A stretch of DNA of 64,000 nt from Proteus cibi (GTDB lineage Bacteria; Pseudomonadota; Gammaproteobacteria; Enterobacterales; Enterobacteriaceae): NCBI RefSeq assembly GCF_003144405.1, contig NZ_PENW01000015.1:124001-188000 (forward strand). The letters are read 5' to 3'. Shown here in pieces: positions 1 through 10,117 of this stretch. Made by a program: the position numbers and the translations under genes. Every line of letters begins with the position of its first letter. The first letter of the stretch is position 1. The notes under the pieces were generated by a model. That model ran no database searches, was not told the DNA's origin, and saw only the letters and a program-made list of their open reading frames with translations.

Positions 1-2
1 CA

Positions 3-182
3 CATAATTTGAATCACTCCTATCAAAAAGCAGACAGAGTTTGGCTCATAAAAGAGGGATATTTGGTTAATTCTGGCGCATCTGCACTCTTATTGGACGA
101 AAAGTTATTATCAACTACATTTAATACAAATATCAAGTGCATCAATGATGTTGATCATATTGATTGGCGGGTTTTGCAATAA
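3..182 (+). CDS. btuD: BtuD, vitamin B12 import ATPase, C-terminal end (5' end outside window)
   Basis: An open frame enters the window at base 3 and stops at 180-182, giving the last 59 residues of a protein. The fragment begins HNLNH, which fits the switch-histidine region (HDLNH) near the end of the BtuD ATPase of the BtuCD cobalamin importer, and continues with ADRVWLIKEG, the usual strand after it. In E. coli btuD lies beside nlpC; here nlpC follows about 7.7 kb later, after the arn operon, which supports the name. The Walker A, signature and Walker B motifs lie outside the window, so the call rests on this short tail and on the neighbour. Confidence 0.72.
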   Translation, partial: HNLNHSYQKADRVWLIKEGYLVNSGASALLLDEKLLSTTFNTNIKCINDVDHIDWRVLQ

Positions 183-215
183 TATGGCTATTGTTAAGCT
201 TATCCCCAAGTAATT

Positions 216-243
216 ATTAAGGTTTTTTTAATGTTTTCTTAAT
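216..243 (+). promoter_or_regulatory. PmrA/PhoP-type response-regulator binding repeats upstream of arnB
   Basis: Three hexamers ATTAAG, TTTAAT and CTTAAT start at 216, 227 and 238, each separated by exactly 5 bp, so they recur every 11 bp on one face of the helix. This resembles the PmrA box (YTTAAK-N5-YTTAAK) known upstream of arn operons. A TATAAT -10 hexamer lies at 274-279, placing the repeats just upstream of the expected -35. In Proteus the regulator could be RppA, PhoP or a PmrA-like protein; which one is inference. Confidence 0.6.
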
Positions 244-315
244 AAGACGGATGTCGGTGAACAATAGTTTGTATATAATTGTTTTTTATTCATTCATTAA
301 TTAGGCTACATTTTT

Positions 316-1461
316 ATGAGTCACTTCCTTCCTTTCTCTCGCCCTGCGATTGGCGATGAAGAAATCAAAGCCGTTGAGGATGTACTGCGTTCAGGTTGGA
401 TTACAACAGGCCCTCAAAACCATCAATTAGAGCAAGATTTTTGTGAGAAATTTGGTAGCAAACATGCTATCGCAATTTGTTCTGCCACTGCGGGTATGCA
501 TGTTGTTTTAATGGCGATGGGAATTGGCGCTGGTGATGAAGTTATCACACCATCACAAACATGGGTTTCGACGATAAACATCATTACATTACTTGGTGCA
601 GAGCCTGTGATGATTGATGTTGACCGTGACACTTTGATGGTGAGTGCAGAAGATGTCAAAAAAGCGATTACACCTAGAACAAAAGCAATTATTCCGGTTC
701 ATTATGCAGGTGCACCTTGCGATCTTGATGCATTACGAAAAGTTGCACAAGATGCAGGTATTCCTCTTATTGAAGATGCCGCGCATGCTATTGGTACTCG
801 CTATAAAAATGAATGGATTGGTGAGAAAGGAACTTCTATTTTCTCTTTTCACGCAATTAAGAACGTAACTTGTGCAGAAGGCGGATTAGTTGTTACTGAT
901 AATGACGAATTAGCCAATAGAGTACGTTGTTTAAAATTCCACGGTTTAGGGGTAGACGCCTTTGATAGACAAATTCAAGGTCGTAAACCTCAAGCAGAAG
1001 TTGTTGAACCTGGTTATAAATACAACTTATCTGATATTCATGCAGCGATAGCTGTGGTGCAATTAGGGCGTTTAGATGAAATGAATGCTAAACGTGCTGG
1101 GTTAGTGGCATTGTATCGTGAAAAACTCAAAGACTCTCCATTAGAGATGCTGAGTGTCCCTGACTATTCACATTTACATGCAAACCACCTATTTATGGTG
1201 AGAGTTGATAAAAATGTCTGTGGTATCGATCGTGATACCTTTATGGAGAAATTGAAGCAAAAAGATATTGGTACAGGGCTTCATTTTCGTGCAGCGCACA
1301 CACAAAAATATTATCGTGAGCGCTATCCTTCTTTATCCCTTCCTCAATCAGAATGGAACTCTGCAACGTTATGCTCGCTGCCTTTGTTTCCTGATATGAA
1401 TAATGAAGATGTCATTCGCGTTGTAGATGCGATCAATGAAATTCTTTCGGAGCATATTTAA
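316..1461 (+). CDS. arnB: ArnB, UDP-4-amino-4-deoxy-L-arabinose--oxoglutarate aminotransferase
   Basis: PLP-dependent aminotransferase (DegT/DnrJ/EryC1 fold, 381 aa) that converts UDP-4-keto-arabinose to UDP-L-Ara4N with glutamate as donor, in the cytoplasm. The Schiff-base lysine is Lys182 in the motif SFHAIKN, and the acidic EDAAHA motif that contacts the pyridine nitrogen lies near residues 153-158. Length and N-terminus ([13 protein letters not shown]) match the family. It opens the arnBCADTEF operon: arnC starts directly after its stop codon. The phased operator repeats at 216-243 suggest induction by polymyxin or cation signals. Confidence 0.95.
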   Translation: MSHFLPFSRPAIGDEEIKAVEDVLRSGWITTGPQNHQLEQDFCEKFGSKHAIAICSATAGMHVVLMAMGIGAGDEVITPSQTWVSTINIITLLGAEPVMIDVDRDTLMVSAEDVKKAITPRTKAIIPVHYAGAPCDLDALRKVAQDAGIPLIEDAAHAIGTRYKNEWIGEKGTSIFSFHAIKNVTCAEGGLVVTDNDELANRVRCLKFHGLGVDAFDRQIQGRKPQAEVVEPGYKYNLSDIHAAIAVVQLGRLDEMNAKRAGLVALYREKLKDSPLEMLSVPDYSHLHANHLFMVRVDKNVCGIDRDTFMEKLKQKDIGTGLHFRAAHTQKYYRERYPSLSLPQSEWNSATLCSLPLFPDMNNEDVIRVVDAINEILSEHI

Positions 1462-2442
1462 GTGTCAACATTTGATGAAATCAAGAAAGTATCGGTTGTA
1501 ATCCCCGTTTATAACGAGGAAGAGAGCCTTCCTCAGCTTTTAGAACGTACAATTAAAAGCTGTAAACAATTAGAACAAGAATATGAACTGATCCTTGTTG
1601 ATGATGGTAGTAGTGACAATTCAGCTAAGATGTTAGAAGAAGCGGCTGCAATTGAAGAAAATCACGTTATTGCAATTATTTTAAACCGTAATTACGGCCA
1701 ACACTCCGCAATTATGGCTGGTTTTAATCAGGCTGATGGTGATTTAGTGATCACATTGGATGCTGATTTACAAAATCCACCTGAAGAGATCCCAAGACTT
1801 GTCGCGACGGCTGAAGATGGGTATGACGTTGTCGGAACTCGTCGTCGTAACCGTCAAGATTCATGGTTTCGTAAAACGGCTTCAAAAATGATCAACTCAA
1901 TGATCACTAAAGCAACGGGTCGCTCTATGGGGGACTACGGTTGTATGCTACGTGCTTATCGTCGCCACATTGTTGACGCAATGTTACAGTGTCACGAAAG
2001 AAGTACATTTATTCCTATTCTAGCGAACACATTCGCTCGTCGTACTATTGAAATTGATGTCGCACACGCAGAACGTGAATATGGCGATTCAAAATACAGT
2101 TTTTTAAAGCTGATTAATTTAATGTACGACCTATTAACTTGTCTTACCACGGCACCATTACGTTTATTAAGCATCGTCGGCAGTGTGATCGCTGTATCTG
2201 GCTTTGTTTTAGCCTTATTGTTGATTATTTTACGTATTATTTTCGGTGCAATGTGGGCCGCTGAAGGTGTATTTACACTTTTCGCAATCTTATTTATGTT
2301 TATCGGAGCGCAGTTCGTAGCAATGGGCTTATTAGGTGAATATATAGGCCGAATTTATAATGATGTAAGAGCGCGTCCTCGGTATTTTATCCAAAAAGTG
2401 GTTGGCGTTAATAAACCCAACGAAGATCAGGAAAAAGACTAA
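1462..2442 (+). CDS. arnC: ArnC, undecaprenyl-phosphate 4-deoxy-4-formamido-L-arabinose transferase
   Basis: Family-2 glycosyltransferase of the inner membrane (326 aa) that moves Ara4-formyl-N from UDP to undecaprenyl phosphate. The cytoplasmic GT-A domain shows [15 protein letters not shown] near the start, the DDGSSDNS motif near residue 50 and [10 protein letters not shown] near 95-105. Two hydrophobic segments near residues 230-300 anchor it. The start is GTG, immediately after the arnB stop; this is the only start that fits the family N-terminus. Its stop overlaps the arnA start by one base, so translation is probably coupled. Confidence 0.95.
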   Translation: MSTFDEIKKVSVVIPVYNEEESLPQLLERTIKSCKQLEQEYELILVDDGSSDNSAKMLEEAAAIEENHVIAIILNRNYGQHSAIMAGFNQADGDLVITLDADLQNPPEEIPRLVATAEDGYDVVGTRRRNRQDSWFRKTASKMINSMITKATGRSMGDYGCMLRAYRRHIVDAMLQCHERSTFIPILANTFARRTIEIDVAHAEREYGDSKYSFLKLINLMYDLLTCLTTAPLRLLSIVGSVIAVSGFVLALLLIILRIIFGAMWAAEGVFTLFAILFMFIGAQFVAMGLLGEYIGRIYNDVRARPRYFIQKVVGVNKPNEDQEKD

Positions 2443-4424
2443 TGAAAGCAATAGTATTTGCCTATCACGATATTGGCTGTGTTGGTTTAAAAGCACTTGA
2501 AAAAGCAGGCTATGATATCCAAGCTGTATTTACCCACACTGACGATCCTAATGAAAATCATTTCTTCTCATCTGTTGCTCGCGTGAGTGCAGAAATGGGA
2601 TTGACAGTATTTGCACCCGAAAATGTCAATCATCCATTGTGGATTGAACGTATTCGTGAAATGAAACCTGATGTCATTTTTTCTTTCTATTATCGTCACA
2701 TGTTAAGTGATGAGATCCTGAATTTGGCACCTAAAGGCGCATTTAATTTACACGGTTCTTTATTACCAAAATATCGTGGTCGCGCACCAATTAACTGGGC
2801 GATTGTGAACGGTGAAACAGAAACGGGTGTTACTTTACATAAAATGACAGCGAAAGCTGATGCTGGTGATATCGTTGCTCAAGAAAAAGTCACCATTGCA
2901 GATAATGATACTTCTCTGATTTTACATGAAAAAGTAAGAGAAGCGGCTAATCAGTTACTTGCTAGCGCATTACCACATATTGCATCAGGTGATTATTCAA
3001 CAACTGCACAAGATGAAAGCCAAGCAACTTATTTTGGCCGTCGTTGCGCTGATGATGGTTTAATTGATTGGAATACAGATGCAAAAACAGTCCACAATTT
3101 AGTACGTGCGGTTACAGAACCATACCCTGGTGCATTTACTTTCTTAGGTGAACGCAAAATGATTATCTGGCGTTCACGCGCTGTTGCTGATAATCAAGGC
3201 AAACGCCCTGGTACTGTTATTTCAACAGAGCCGTTAGTGATTGCATGTGCGAAAGGTGCAATTGAAGTTGTTACTGGTCAAAGTGAAAATGGTCTTTATG
3301 TTCAAGGTAGTCGTTTAGCGGCTGAAATGGGCATTGTGACTGATGTTCGCGTTGGACCAAAAGCGACTGCACAAGTTAAACGCCGTAAACGTGTTCTGAT
3401 TTTAGGTGTGAATGGCTTTATTGGTAACCATTTGACAGAGCGTCTATTGAAAGATGATAACTACGATATCTATGGTATGGATATTGGTTCTTCTGCCATT
3501 GAGCGCTTTATTGGTAATCCACGTTTCCATTTTATTGAAGGAGACGTGAGCATTCATACTGAATGGATTGAATACCACATTAAAAAATGTGACGTTATTC
3601 TGCCATTAGTGGCTATTGCAACGCCAATTGAATATACCCGTAACCCATTACGTGTATTTGAATTAGACTTTGAAGAAAACTTAAAAATTGTACGTTATTG
3701 CGTTAAATATAATAAACGTATTATTTTCCCATCCACATCAGAAGTTTATGGTATGTGTGATGATAAAGAATTTGACGAAGATAATTCACGTCTGATTGTT
3801 GGTCCAATTAATAAACAACGTTGGATTTACTCTGTATCTAAACAGTTATTAGACCGAGTTATTTGGGCTTATGGTGCTAAAGAAGGTCTGAAATTTACAT
3901 TATTCCGTCCATTTAACTGGATGGGACCTCGTTTAGATAACTTAAATTCAGCACGTATTGGTAGCTCTCGTGCAATTACACAATTAATTCTGAATTTAGT
4001 TGAAGGTTCACCAATTAAGTTGGTTGATGGTGGTGAGCAAAAACGTTGTTTCACTGATATCAATGACGGTATTGAAGCTTTATTCCGTATTATTGAAAAC
4101 CGTGATAATAAATGTGATGGTCAAATTATCAATATCGGTAACCCAACTAACGAAGCAAGTATTCGTGAATTAGCAGAAATGCTGTTAGATTGCTTTGAGA
4201 AACATGAGTTACGTGGTCACTTCCCTCCATTTGCTGGCTTCAAGAAAATTGAAAGTAGCAGTTACTATGGTAAAGGCTACCAAGATGTTGAACACCGTAA
4301 GCCAAGCATTAAAAACGCAGAGCGTTTATTGGATTGGAAACCAAGTATTGAAACTCGTCAAACAGTAGAAGAAACATTAGATTTCTTCTTACGTGGCGCA
4401 GTTGAAGAATTAGGCACTAAATAG
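2442..4424 (+). CDS. arnA: ArnA, bifunctional UDP-glucuronate decarboxylase / UDP-Ara4N formyltransferase
   Basis: Two-domain cytoplasmic enzyme (660 aa). The N-terminal formyltransferase (about 1-300) keeps the catalytic set Asn102, His104 and Asp140, at the same numbers as in E. coli, in [16 protein letters not shown] and KADAGD. The C-terminal dehydrogenase/decarboxylase (about 315-660) shows the Rossmann motif GVNGFIGNH and the short-chain YSVSK pair. It oxidatively decarboxylates UDP-glucuronate and later formylates UDP-Ara4N, so it supplies both ends of the cytoplasmic part of the pathway. Full length and unbroken. Confidence 0.97.
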   Translation: MKAIVFAYHDIGCVGLKALEKAGYDIQAVFTHTDDPNENHFFSSVARVSAEMGLTVFAPENVNHPLWIERIREMKPDVIFSFYYRHMLSDEILNLAPKGAFNLHGSLLPKYRGRAPINWAIVNGETETGVTLHKMTAKADAGDIVAQEKVTIADNDTSLILHEKVREAANQLLASALPHIASGDYSTTAQDESQATYFGRRCADDGLIDWNTDAKTVHNLVRAVTEPYPGAFTFLGERKMIIWRSRAVADNQGKRPGTVISTEPLVIACAKGAIEVVTGQSENGLYVQGSRLAAEMGIVTDVRVGPKATAQVKRRKRVLILGVNGFIGNHLTERLLKDDNYDIYGMDIGSSAIERFIGNPRFHFIEGDVSIHTEWIEYHIKKCDVILPLVAIATPIEYTRNPLRVFELDFEENLKIVRYCVKYNKRIIFPSTSEVYGMCDDKEFDEDNSRLIVGPINKQRWIYSVSKQLLDRVIWAYGAKEGLKFTLFRPFNWMGPRLDNLNSARIGSSRAITQLILNLVEGSPIKLVDGGEQKRCFTDINDGIEALFRIIENRDNKCDGQIINIGNPTNEASIRELAEMLLDCFEKHELRGHFPPFAGFKKIESSSYYGKGYQDVEHRKPSIKNAERLLDWKPSIETRQTVEETLDFFLRGAVEELGTK

Positions 4425-4433
4425 GAATAAATA

Positions 4434-5327
4434 ATGAAGAAAGTTGGTTTGAGAGTTGATGTGGATACTTATCAAGGAACGAAGCAAGGTATTCCACAAC
4501 TGCTGGATGTATTTGCCAGATATAACATTCATGCCAGCTTCTTCTTTAGTGTGGGGCCAGATAATATGGGGCGCCATTTATGGCGCCTTTTAAAGCCTAA
4601 ATTTTTATGGAAAATGCTGAGATCTAATGCTGCATCACTGTATGGCTTAGATATTTTATTAGCAGGAACCGCGTGGCCGGGCAAAAAAATTGCTAAAAAT
4701 TTAGGTTATTTGATGAAAGAAACCCAAGATGCGGGACATGAAGTTGGATTGCATTCATGGGATCATCAAGGTTGGCAAGCAAAAGTTGGGCGCTGGTCAA
4801 CAGAAGAATTAATGCAACAAGTTCGTTTAGGTGTCGAAGCACTGGAAAAAGCACTTGAAAACCCTGTAAAATGTTCAGCAGTTGCTGGATGGCGAGCAGA
4901 TGAACGCGTATTAACAGTTAAAGAAACTTTTCAATTCGATTACAATAGCGATTGTCGTGGAACGCATCCTTTTAGGCCTATTTTAGAAAATGGTTCTATC
5001 GGTACGGTGCAAATTCCAGTAACATTACCAACTTATGATGAAGTTGTTGGTACAAAGGTAAAGGATGAAGATTTTAATCAATTTATTATTGATGAAATCA
5101 AAAAAGACAGTGGAATACCTGTTTATACTATCCATACCGAAGTTGAAGGAATGTCAAAAGCTGCTCAATTTGAGCAATTATTGGCAATGATTGCAAATGA
5201 AGGCATCGAATTCTGTCCGTTAAGCGATTTATTACCACAAGATAAAGAAACGCTTCCGATGGGTAAAGTTGTTCGATCTGACTTTCCAGGTCGAGAAGGC
5301 TGGTTAGGGTGCCAACAAGAGGTCTAA
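4434..5327 (+). CDS. arnD: ArnD, deformylase of undecaprenyl-phosphate-Ara4FN
   Basis: Polysaccharide deacetylase (NodB-fold) family protein of 297 aa. It removes the formyl group from the undecaprenyl-linked sugar before export. The metal-site aspartates sit in [10 protein letters not shown] near the N-terminus, and the histidine motif is HSWDHQGW near residues 107-114. It starts 9 bases after the arnA stop and ends 7 bases before arnT, so it is in the middle of the operon. Length and motifs are normal for the family. Confidence 0.94.
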   Translation: MKKVGLRVDVDTYQGTKQGIPQLLDVFARYNIHASFFFSVGPDNMGRHLWRLLKPKFLWKMLRSNAASLYGLDILLAGTAWPGKKIAKNLGYLMKETQDAGHEVGLHSWDHQGWQAKVGRWSTEELMQQVRLGVEALEKALENPVKCSAVAGWRADERVLTVKETFQFDYNSDCRGTHPFRPILENGSIGTVQIPVTLPTYDEVVGTKVKDEDFNQFIIDEIKKDSGIPVYTIHTEVEGMSKAAQFEQLLAMIANEGIEFCPLSDLLPQDKETLPMGKVVRSDFPGREGWLGCQQEV

Positions 5328-5334
5328 CGAAACT

Positions 5335-6999
5335 ATGTTGAATAACCGGGCGAGTAAAATCGGGGCCATCCTCTTGGCTCTTTTTTTTGTTCTTACCTAC
5401 TTATTTCCATTGAACAGCCGGTTATTATGGCAACCAGATGAAACCCGTTATGCGGAAATTAGCCGTGAAATGGTGGTGAGCGGGAACTGGATTGTTCCTC
5501 ATATGCTTGATATTCGCTATTTTGAAAAGCCCGTAGCTGGTTATTGGATTAATAATGTTAGCCAATTAATTTTTGGTCACACCAATTTTGCTGTGCGCTT
5601 TGGCTCTGTTATTTCTATTCTTTTAAGCACATTACTTGTCTATTTATTGGCAAGAATGATGTGGCGTAATCGTCAAGTCGCTTTTGTTTCTAGCTTAATC
5701 TATTTATCCATGTTCTTAGTGTTTAGTGTCGGTACATACAGCGTATTAGATCCTATGTTGGCACTTTGGGTTACTGCGAGTATGGTTTGCTGTTTTTGGG
5801 CGCTTAAAGCTACCACAGTAAAAACACGAATATTAGCGTGGATAACATTAGGGCTTGCATGTGGTATGGCATTTATGACTAAAGGCTTTTTAGCGTTAGC
5901 TATTCCGGTCATTGTCATGATACCTATTACGCTGTATCAAAAACAGTTTACGCAAATGTTGCTCTATGGCTTACTGGCCGTATTTAGTGCCGCATTAATT
6001 AGTTTGCCGTGGGTATTGGCTATTGCAAAAGCAGAACCTGATTATTGGCACTATTTTTTCTGGGTTGAACACATCCAGCGTTTTTCGGGTGAAGATGCTC
6101 AACATAGTTCTCCATTTTGGTACTATATCCCCGTTGTCTTATTGGGTGTGATCCCTTGGCTTGGATTACTTCCTGGCGCATTAATGGGTGCTTGGAAGAA
6201 AAGACGTAAACGTCCTGAATTATTCTTCTTATTATGCTGGTTTGTCGTTCCGTTCTTATTTTTCAGTATTGCGAAAGGTAAGCTACCGACTTATATGTTG
6301 CCATTTATGGCACCACTAGCAATGTTAATGGCAAAATATGGCGTAGATTGTGCACGCAAATTTAGAATGAAAGCACTGCGTATTAACGGTTATATCAATA
6401 TCTTTATTGGTGTTGCTGTTGTTATCGCTATTTTAGTTATTCAGCTCGTCTCTTCAAAACCTATTTATATGCCATATGAATGGTCAAAATGGGTATTAGC
6501 TATAGTGGCATTCTCATTATGGGGCATTATTGGTTATCTTTGCTCTACACTTAATGGAAAACATTGGTTATGGGCAGCGTCTTGTTCGCTAGGTGTAAGC
6601 TTATGTATCGGTCAAGCAATACCAAATAGCAGCGTAGATGGAAAGTTACCTCAAGAATTTATTCGCCAAAATATAGAGACATTAAACGCAAGCAAATACA
6701 TTGTGAGCAATAGTGTTGGTGTCGGTGCGGGATTGGCGTGGGAATTACAGCGTAGCGATATCTACCTTTATGAAAGAACAGGCGAATTGACTTATGGTGT
6801 CGAAGAGTACCCAGATTCTCATCATAAATTAATTAAACCTGATAATTTTGCTCAATGGTTAGAAGAAGCAAGAAAAGAAGGGAATGTTTCAGTTGTTATT
6901 ACTTTTAAAGATCCTAAGAAGTTAGCACAATTGCCAAGACCTGAAGAACTGGTGACAAACCATCGAGTCGCTATTTTAACTTATGAGAAGCGTAATTAA
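5335..6999 (+). CDS. arnT: ArnT, lipid A 4-amino-4-deoxy-L-arabinose transferase
   Basis: Polytopic inner-membrane GT83 glycosyltransferase (554 aa) that transfers Ara4N from undecaprenyl phosphate to the lipid A phosphates on the periplasmic face. This lowers the negative charge of LPS and gives resistance to polymyxin. The acidic DETRYAEISREM motif follows the first membrane segment, as in the family. About a dozen hydrophobic helices cover residues 10-430 and are followed by a soluble periplasmic tail. The arnE start overlaps its stop by one base. Confidence 0.95.
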   Translation: MLNNRASKIGAILLALFFVLTYLFPLNSRLLWQPDETRYAEISREMVVSGNWIVPHMLDIRYFEKPVAGYWINNVSQLIFGHTNFAVRFGSVISILLSTLLVYLLARMMWRNRQVAFVSSLIYLSMFLVFSVGTYSVLDPMLALWVTASMVCCFWALKATTVKTRILAWITLGLACGMAFMTKGFLALAIPVIVMIPITLYQKQFTQMLLYGLLAVFSAALISLPWVLAIAKAEPDYWHYFFWVEHIQRFSGEDAQHSSPFWYYIPVVLLGVIPWLGLLPGALMGAWKKRRKRPELFFLLCWFVVPFLFFSIAKGKLPTYMLPFMAPLAMLMAKYGVDCARKFRMKALRINGYINIFIGVAVVIAILVIQLVSSKPIYMPYEWSKWVLAIVAFSLWGIIGYLCSTLNGKHWLWAASCSLGVSLCIGQAIPNSSVDGKLPQEFIRQNIETLNASKYIVSNSVGVGAGLAWELQRSDIYLYERTGELTYGVEEYPDSHHKLIKPDNFAQWLEEARKEGNVSVVITFKDPKKLAQLPRPEELVTNHRVAILTYEKRN

Positions 7000-7340
7000 T
7001 GTCATTTGTTTTATTGCTAATCGTGAGTTTTTTGACCTGCATTGGTCAAGTATGTCAAAAACAAGCGGTGGTTAGCTGGCAAACTGACTCATTAACAAAA
7101 GCCAGAAAAACGATTTTCTGGCTTTTTGTTGCAATTGCTATGCTTGGTTTAGGCATGTTGTTTTGGCTACGATTATTACAAATCCTTCCTCTAAGTATTG
7201 CTTATCCAATGTTAAGTATTAACTTTATTGTGGTGACATTAATTGGTCAGTTTGTTTATAAAGAGCCCGTTAATATAAAACATTGGATTGGTATCGCGTC
7301 AATTATGGTTGGTATTATATTGATGAGTATACAAGTATGA
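6999..7340 (+). CDS. arnE: ArnE, undecaprenyl-phosphate-Ara4N flippase subunit
   Basis: Small membrane protein of 113 aa with four predicted helices, of the EmrE-like/SMR fold, which works with ArnF to move undecaprenyl-phosphate-Ara4N across the inner membrane. It contains LPLSIAYPMLSINFIVV, the region conserved in ArnE/ArnF proteins. The start codon shares one base with the arnT stop, and the end overlaps arnF in an ATGA arrangement, so the two subunits are probably made together. Confidence 0.9.
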   Translation: MSFVLLLIVSFLTCIGQVCQKQAVVSWQTDSLTKARKTIFWLFVAIAMLGLGMLFWLRLLQILPLSIAYPMLSINFIVVTLIGQFVYKEPVNIKHWIGIASIMVGIILMSIQV

Positions 7341-7735
7341 AAGGCTATCTATGGGCGGTGGGAAGCGCGTTATTAGTGACAGTAGCTCAATTGTTGCTAA
7401 AATTTGGCATGTCTGAATTACCGGCTTTACAGCTAGAAAAACAGTGGTTTGATTTTTCATGGTTATGGGTCAATGTCACGCCACTCGCTATCGTGTTTGC
7501 TGGTCTTGTCGGTTATGTTCTTTCTATGGTTTGTTGGCTATTCACTCTACGTACCATTCCTTTAAATAAAGCCTATCCTCTGATCAGCTTGAGTTATGTG
7601 TTTGTTTATATTCTTGCCGTGATATTACCTTGGTTTCAAGAAACACCATCATGGACAAAAACAATAGGTGTAGCATTTATCATGGTTGGAGTGTGGTTAA
7701 TAAGTCAAAAAACGAAAGAAGCACAAGCTCATTAA
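7337..7735 (+). CDS. arnF: ArnF, undecaprenyl-phosphate-Ara4N flippase subunit
   Basis: Partner of ArnE, 132 aa with four hydrophobic helices. I chose ATG 7337, which overlaps the arnE stop as ATGA and gives MKGYLWAVGSALLVTVAQLLLKFGM, the usual ArnF N-terminus. An in-frame ATG 54 bases upstream lies inside arnE and adds a polar stretch not typical of the family. The segment TIPLNKAYPLISLSYVFVY matches the conserved third helix of ArnF. It is the last gene of the operon; no strong terminator is visible between it and nlpC. Confidence 0.9.
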   Translation: MKGYLWAVGSALLVTVAQLLLKFGMSELPALQLEKQWFDFSWLWVNVTPLAIVFAGLVGYVLSMVCWLFTLRTIPLNKAYPLISLSYVFVYILAVILPWFQETPSWTKTIGVAFIMVGVWLISQKTKEAQAH

Positions 7736-7885
7736 CTTAATGATTGTAGAATTTATTTTTTGAACCTTGTTGTTAATTGTGCGGTTTATGCTACCAATCA
7801 TCACTCATTCATCTTCAATAACTTGTTTTTGCTTAAAAAAGCAGATAGATTTTAAAATCTATGGGTAACAATAATGGTGGATGTA

Positions 7886-8377
7886 ATGAGAAAGTCCGTT
7901 TTTTATCCTTTCTTACTCTGTATTATTCTGCTGGCTGGGTGTTCATCTAGCCCGTCTAAGCGTATTCCACCCGCACCGCCTTTAAAAACACAACTTTCTG
8001 ATCCCATCATGGTTATAGTGCAATTAAAATCGCAACTTGAACAATGGTATGGTACGCCATACAGCTATGGTGGAATGACGTCTTCTGGCATTGATTGTTC
8101 AGGCTTTGTATATAAAACTTACAGTGATCGTTTCGACATAAAGCTTCCTCGAATGACCATTGATCAAACCAAATATGGTACACAGATCAGTAAAAGTGAT
8201 TTAATGCCCGGTGATTTGGTTTTCTTCAAGACAGGTGGTGGTGAAAATGGGCTTCATGTTGGTATTTATGATACTGATAATACATTTATCCACGCATCAA
8301 CTAGCAAAGGGGTCACTCGTTCATCCCTTGACAACGTCTATTGGAAAAAGACATTCTGGCAAGCTCGCCGATTGTAG
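7886..8377 (+). CDS. nlpC: NlpC, NlpC/P60-family lipoprotein endopeptidase
   Basis: Lipoprotein of about 163 aa with a signal ending in the lipobox LLAGC, then an NlpC/P60 cysteine peptidase domain. The catalytic cysteine is in GIDCSGFVYKTY, and the histidine is in LHVGIYD with a further HAS motif. Such enzymes cut peptidoglycan stem peptides in the periplasm. ATG 7886 is preferred because a GGTGG stretch precedes it and the signal peptide starts MRKSVF; an in-frame ATG at 7874 is the alternative. In E. coli nlpC lies beside the btu genes, so its position downstream of arn suggests an insertion between btuD and nlpC. Confidence 0.88.
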   Translation: MRKSVFYPFLLCIILLAGCSSSPSKRIPPAPPLKTQLSDPIMVIVQLKSQLEQWYGTPYSYGGMTSSGIDCSGFVYKTYSDRFDIKLPRMTIDQTKYGTQISKSDLMPGDLVFFKTGGGENGLHVGIYDTDNTFIHASTSKGVTRSSLDNVYWKKTFWQARRL

Positions 8378-8454
8378 TTTCGTGCCATTTAACAGCCTAA
8401 TATATTGAGAGTTATGGTATCTTATACCTTATTTTCTTCATATAGGTATTCCTT

Positions 8455-9474
8455 ATGTCAGGCAAATTGCGTCTGTTAATTTCCGAGTCTTATGATCCTT
8501 GGTTTAACCTTGCTGTTGAAGAGTGTATTTTTAGACAAATGCCCGCTGATCAACGCGTACTTTTCCTTTGGCGTAACGATAATACGGTCGTTATTGGTCG
8601 AGCACAAAATCCATGGAAAGAATGTAATACCCGTAAAATGGATGAAGATGGTGTGAAATTAGCTCGTCGTTCGAGTGGTGGCGGTGCTGTTTTTCATGAT
8701 CTGGGCAATACTTGTTTTACCTTTATGGCAGGAAAGCCAGAATATAATAAAACGATTTCAACTCAAATTATTCTGGATGGATTATTAAAAGCGGGCATTA
8801 ATGCTACGGCATCAGGACGTAACGATTTGGTGGTTCCTCAAGAAGATGGTGAAAGAAAGGTGTCTGGATCAGCCTATAAAGAGACTAAAGATCGTGGCTT
8901 TCATCATGGCACATTATTAATAAATGCTAACTTATCTAGATTAGCTAATTACCTCAATCCAGATCCGAAAAAACTTCAAGCTAAAGGGATCACTTCTGTA
9001 CGCTCTCGCGTTGCTAATTTGGTCGAGCTCAAACCTAATATCACGCATGAAAAACTGTGTGAAACTATCACTGAAAGTTTTTTTGAATATTATGGTGAGC
9101 GAGTAGAAGCAGAAATGATTTCACCACAAAAATTACCTGATTTACCCGGTTTTGAAGAAACATTCGCTAAGCAAAGTAGTTGGGAATGGAATTTTGGACA
9201 AGCACCTGCATTTTCACATCTTTTAGATCATCGTTTTAAATGGGGTGGAGTTGAACTACATTTTGATATTGAGCGTGGCAACGTTATTAGAAGCCAAATA
9301 TATACAGACAGTTTAGATCCTGCGCCATTAGAAGCATTATCAGAGATGTTGGTAGGGCAACGTTATACACCTGAGTCACTAAAAGGGCTTATTGAGCAAC
9401 TCATTCAGCGATACCCTAATAATAAAATAGAGCTTAATGAGCTTCAAGAATGGCTTGTGACGGCGATAGCGTGA
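8455..9474 (+). CDS. lplA: LplA, lipoate--protein ligase A
   Basis: Cytoplasmic enzyme (339 aa) that activates free lipoate with ATP and attaches it to lipoyl domains of the 2-oxoacid dehydrogenases and the glycine cleavage H protein. It shows the lipoate-binding motif [15 protein letters not shown] near residues 70-84 and the active-site lysine region KVSGSAYK near 136-143. The C-terminal accessory domain is complete. A strong hairpin terminator follows at 9501-9522. It stands as a single gene. Confidence 0.95.
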   Translation: MSGKLRLLISESYDPWFNLAVEECIFRQMPADQRVLFLWRNDNTVVIGRAQNPWKECNTRKMDEDGVKLARRSSGGGAVFHDLGNTCFTFMAGKPEYNKTISTQIILDGLLKAGINATASGRNDLVVPQEDGERKVSGSAYKETKDRGFHHGTLLINANLSRLANYLNPDPKKLQAKGITSVRSRVANLVELKPNITHEKLCETITESFFEYYGERVEAEMISPQKLPDLPGFEETFAKQSSWEWNFGQAPAFSHLLDHRFKWGGVELHFDIERGNVIRSQIYTDSLDPAPLEALSEMLVGQRYTPESLKGLIEQLIQRYPNNKIELNELQEWLVTAIA

Positions 9475-9500
9475 TTTTTATCTACGTTATAAAATAATAA

Positions 9501-9527
9501 AAACCAGCTAAAAAGCTGGTTTTTTTA
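9501..9527 (+). terminator. Rho-independent terminator of lplA
   Basis: Perfect stem AAACCAGCT / AGCTGGTTT (9501-9509 and 9514-9522) with an AAAA loop and a T run to 9527. The A-rich flank upstream lets it serve pqrA on the other strand too. Confidence 0.85.
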
Positions 9528-9553
9528 TGAGGAATAATGTGATGCGAAATTGA

Positions 9554-9922
9554 TTAGTGATTTTCACATGACATAAAGCAATGAATGTCTGGCATTTTGC
9601 CATTTTCTCTAAATTTAGCGGGTGTAGTATTGAAATGCTTTTTAAAGATACGTGTAAACGTTGCTTGAGAGCTAAAGCCATACATTAAAGCGATATCTAA
9701 AATAGACATGTCTTTTTCTTGTAATGATTTAGCGGCTTCTAATAAGCGACGTTTACGAACATATTCGCCTAATGTGCAGCCTTTAAAATCTTTAAAAATA
9801 CGTTGCAAGTGCCACTTTGAGTAGCCACTTTTATTTGCAATCGTATCAATTTTTATACCTTCGTTACGTTGTAACTGGGTTTCTAACCATTTCAGAATAT
9901 CATTAACGACATTTTCAGCCAT
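9554..9922 (-). CDS. pqrA: PqrA, AraC/XylS-family multidrug-resistance regulator (MarA/SoxS/Rob-like)
   Basis: Single-domain AraC-type activator of 122 aa, the size of the P. vulgaris PqrA protein, which confers multidrug resistance when overproduced. It carries two helix-turn-helix units: IDTIANKSGYSKWHLQRIFK near 27-46 and ILDIALMYGFSSQATFTRIF near 76-95. No ligand or oligomerisation domain is present. I chose the ATG at 9922 because it gives MAENVV and the 122-residue length; a longer frame starts 12 bases upstream. A Fur-box-like site lies about 119 bp upstream at 10041-10059, so iron control is possible but unproven. Confidence 0.9.
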   Translation of the reverse strand: MAENVVNDILKWLETQLQRNEGIKIDTIANKSGYSKWHLQRIFKDFKGCTLGEYVRKRRLLEAAKSLQEKDMSILDIALMYGFSSQATFTRIFKKHFNTTPAKFRENGKMPDIHCFMSCENH

Positions 9923-10040
9923 AAAACCTCCCACAAAAATGGTGGGGACATAGTGCCCAAGTAAATAGAATAGTAACGCATGTTATTTATAATCTATTTT
10001 AAGCATGGAGAAAATAACAGGTAGGCAAAAAGTGCTTTTC

Positions 10041-10059
10041 GTGATTGATAATCATTATC
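10041..10059. promoter_or_regulatory. Fur box between pqrA and the heme operon
   Basis: The 19 bases match the Fur consensus GATAATGATAATCATTATC at 16 positions, including a perfect run of 13 (10047-10059). The site is about 119 bp upstream of pqrA (minus strand) and 59 bp upstream of a small plus-strand open frame at 10118. It is downstream of hmuV, so it does not control the heme operon. Confidence 0.65.
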
Positions 10060-10117
10060 ATAATAATAGGTGTGACTTATACAGTTAAAGTAAAGTTCAG
10101 TTTACTAAATCTTTCTG

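Noticed and set aside
7283..7336. Upstream extension of arnF
   Set aside because: The extra codons lie inside arnE. The ATG at 7337 overlaps the arnE stop and gives the family N-terminus.
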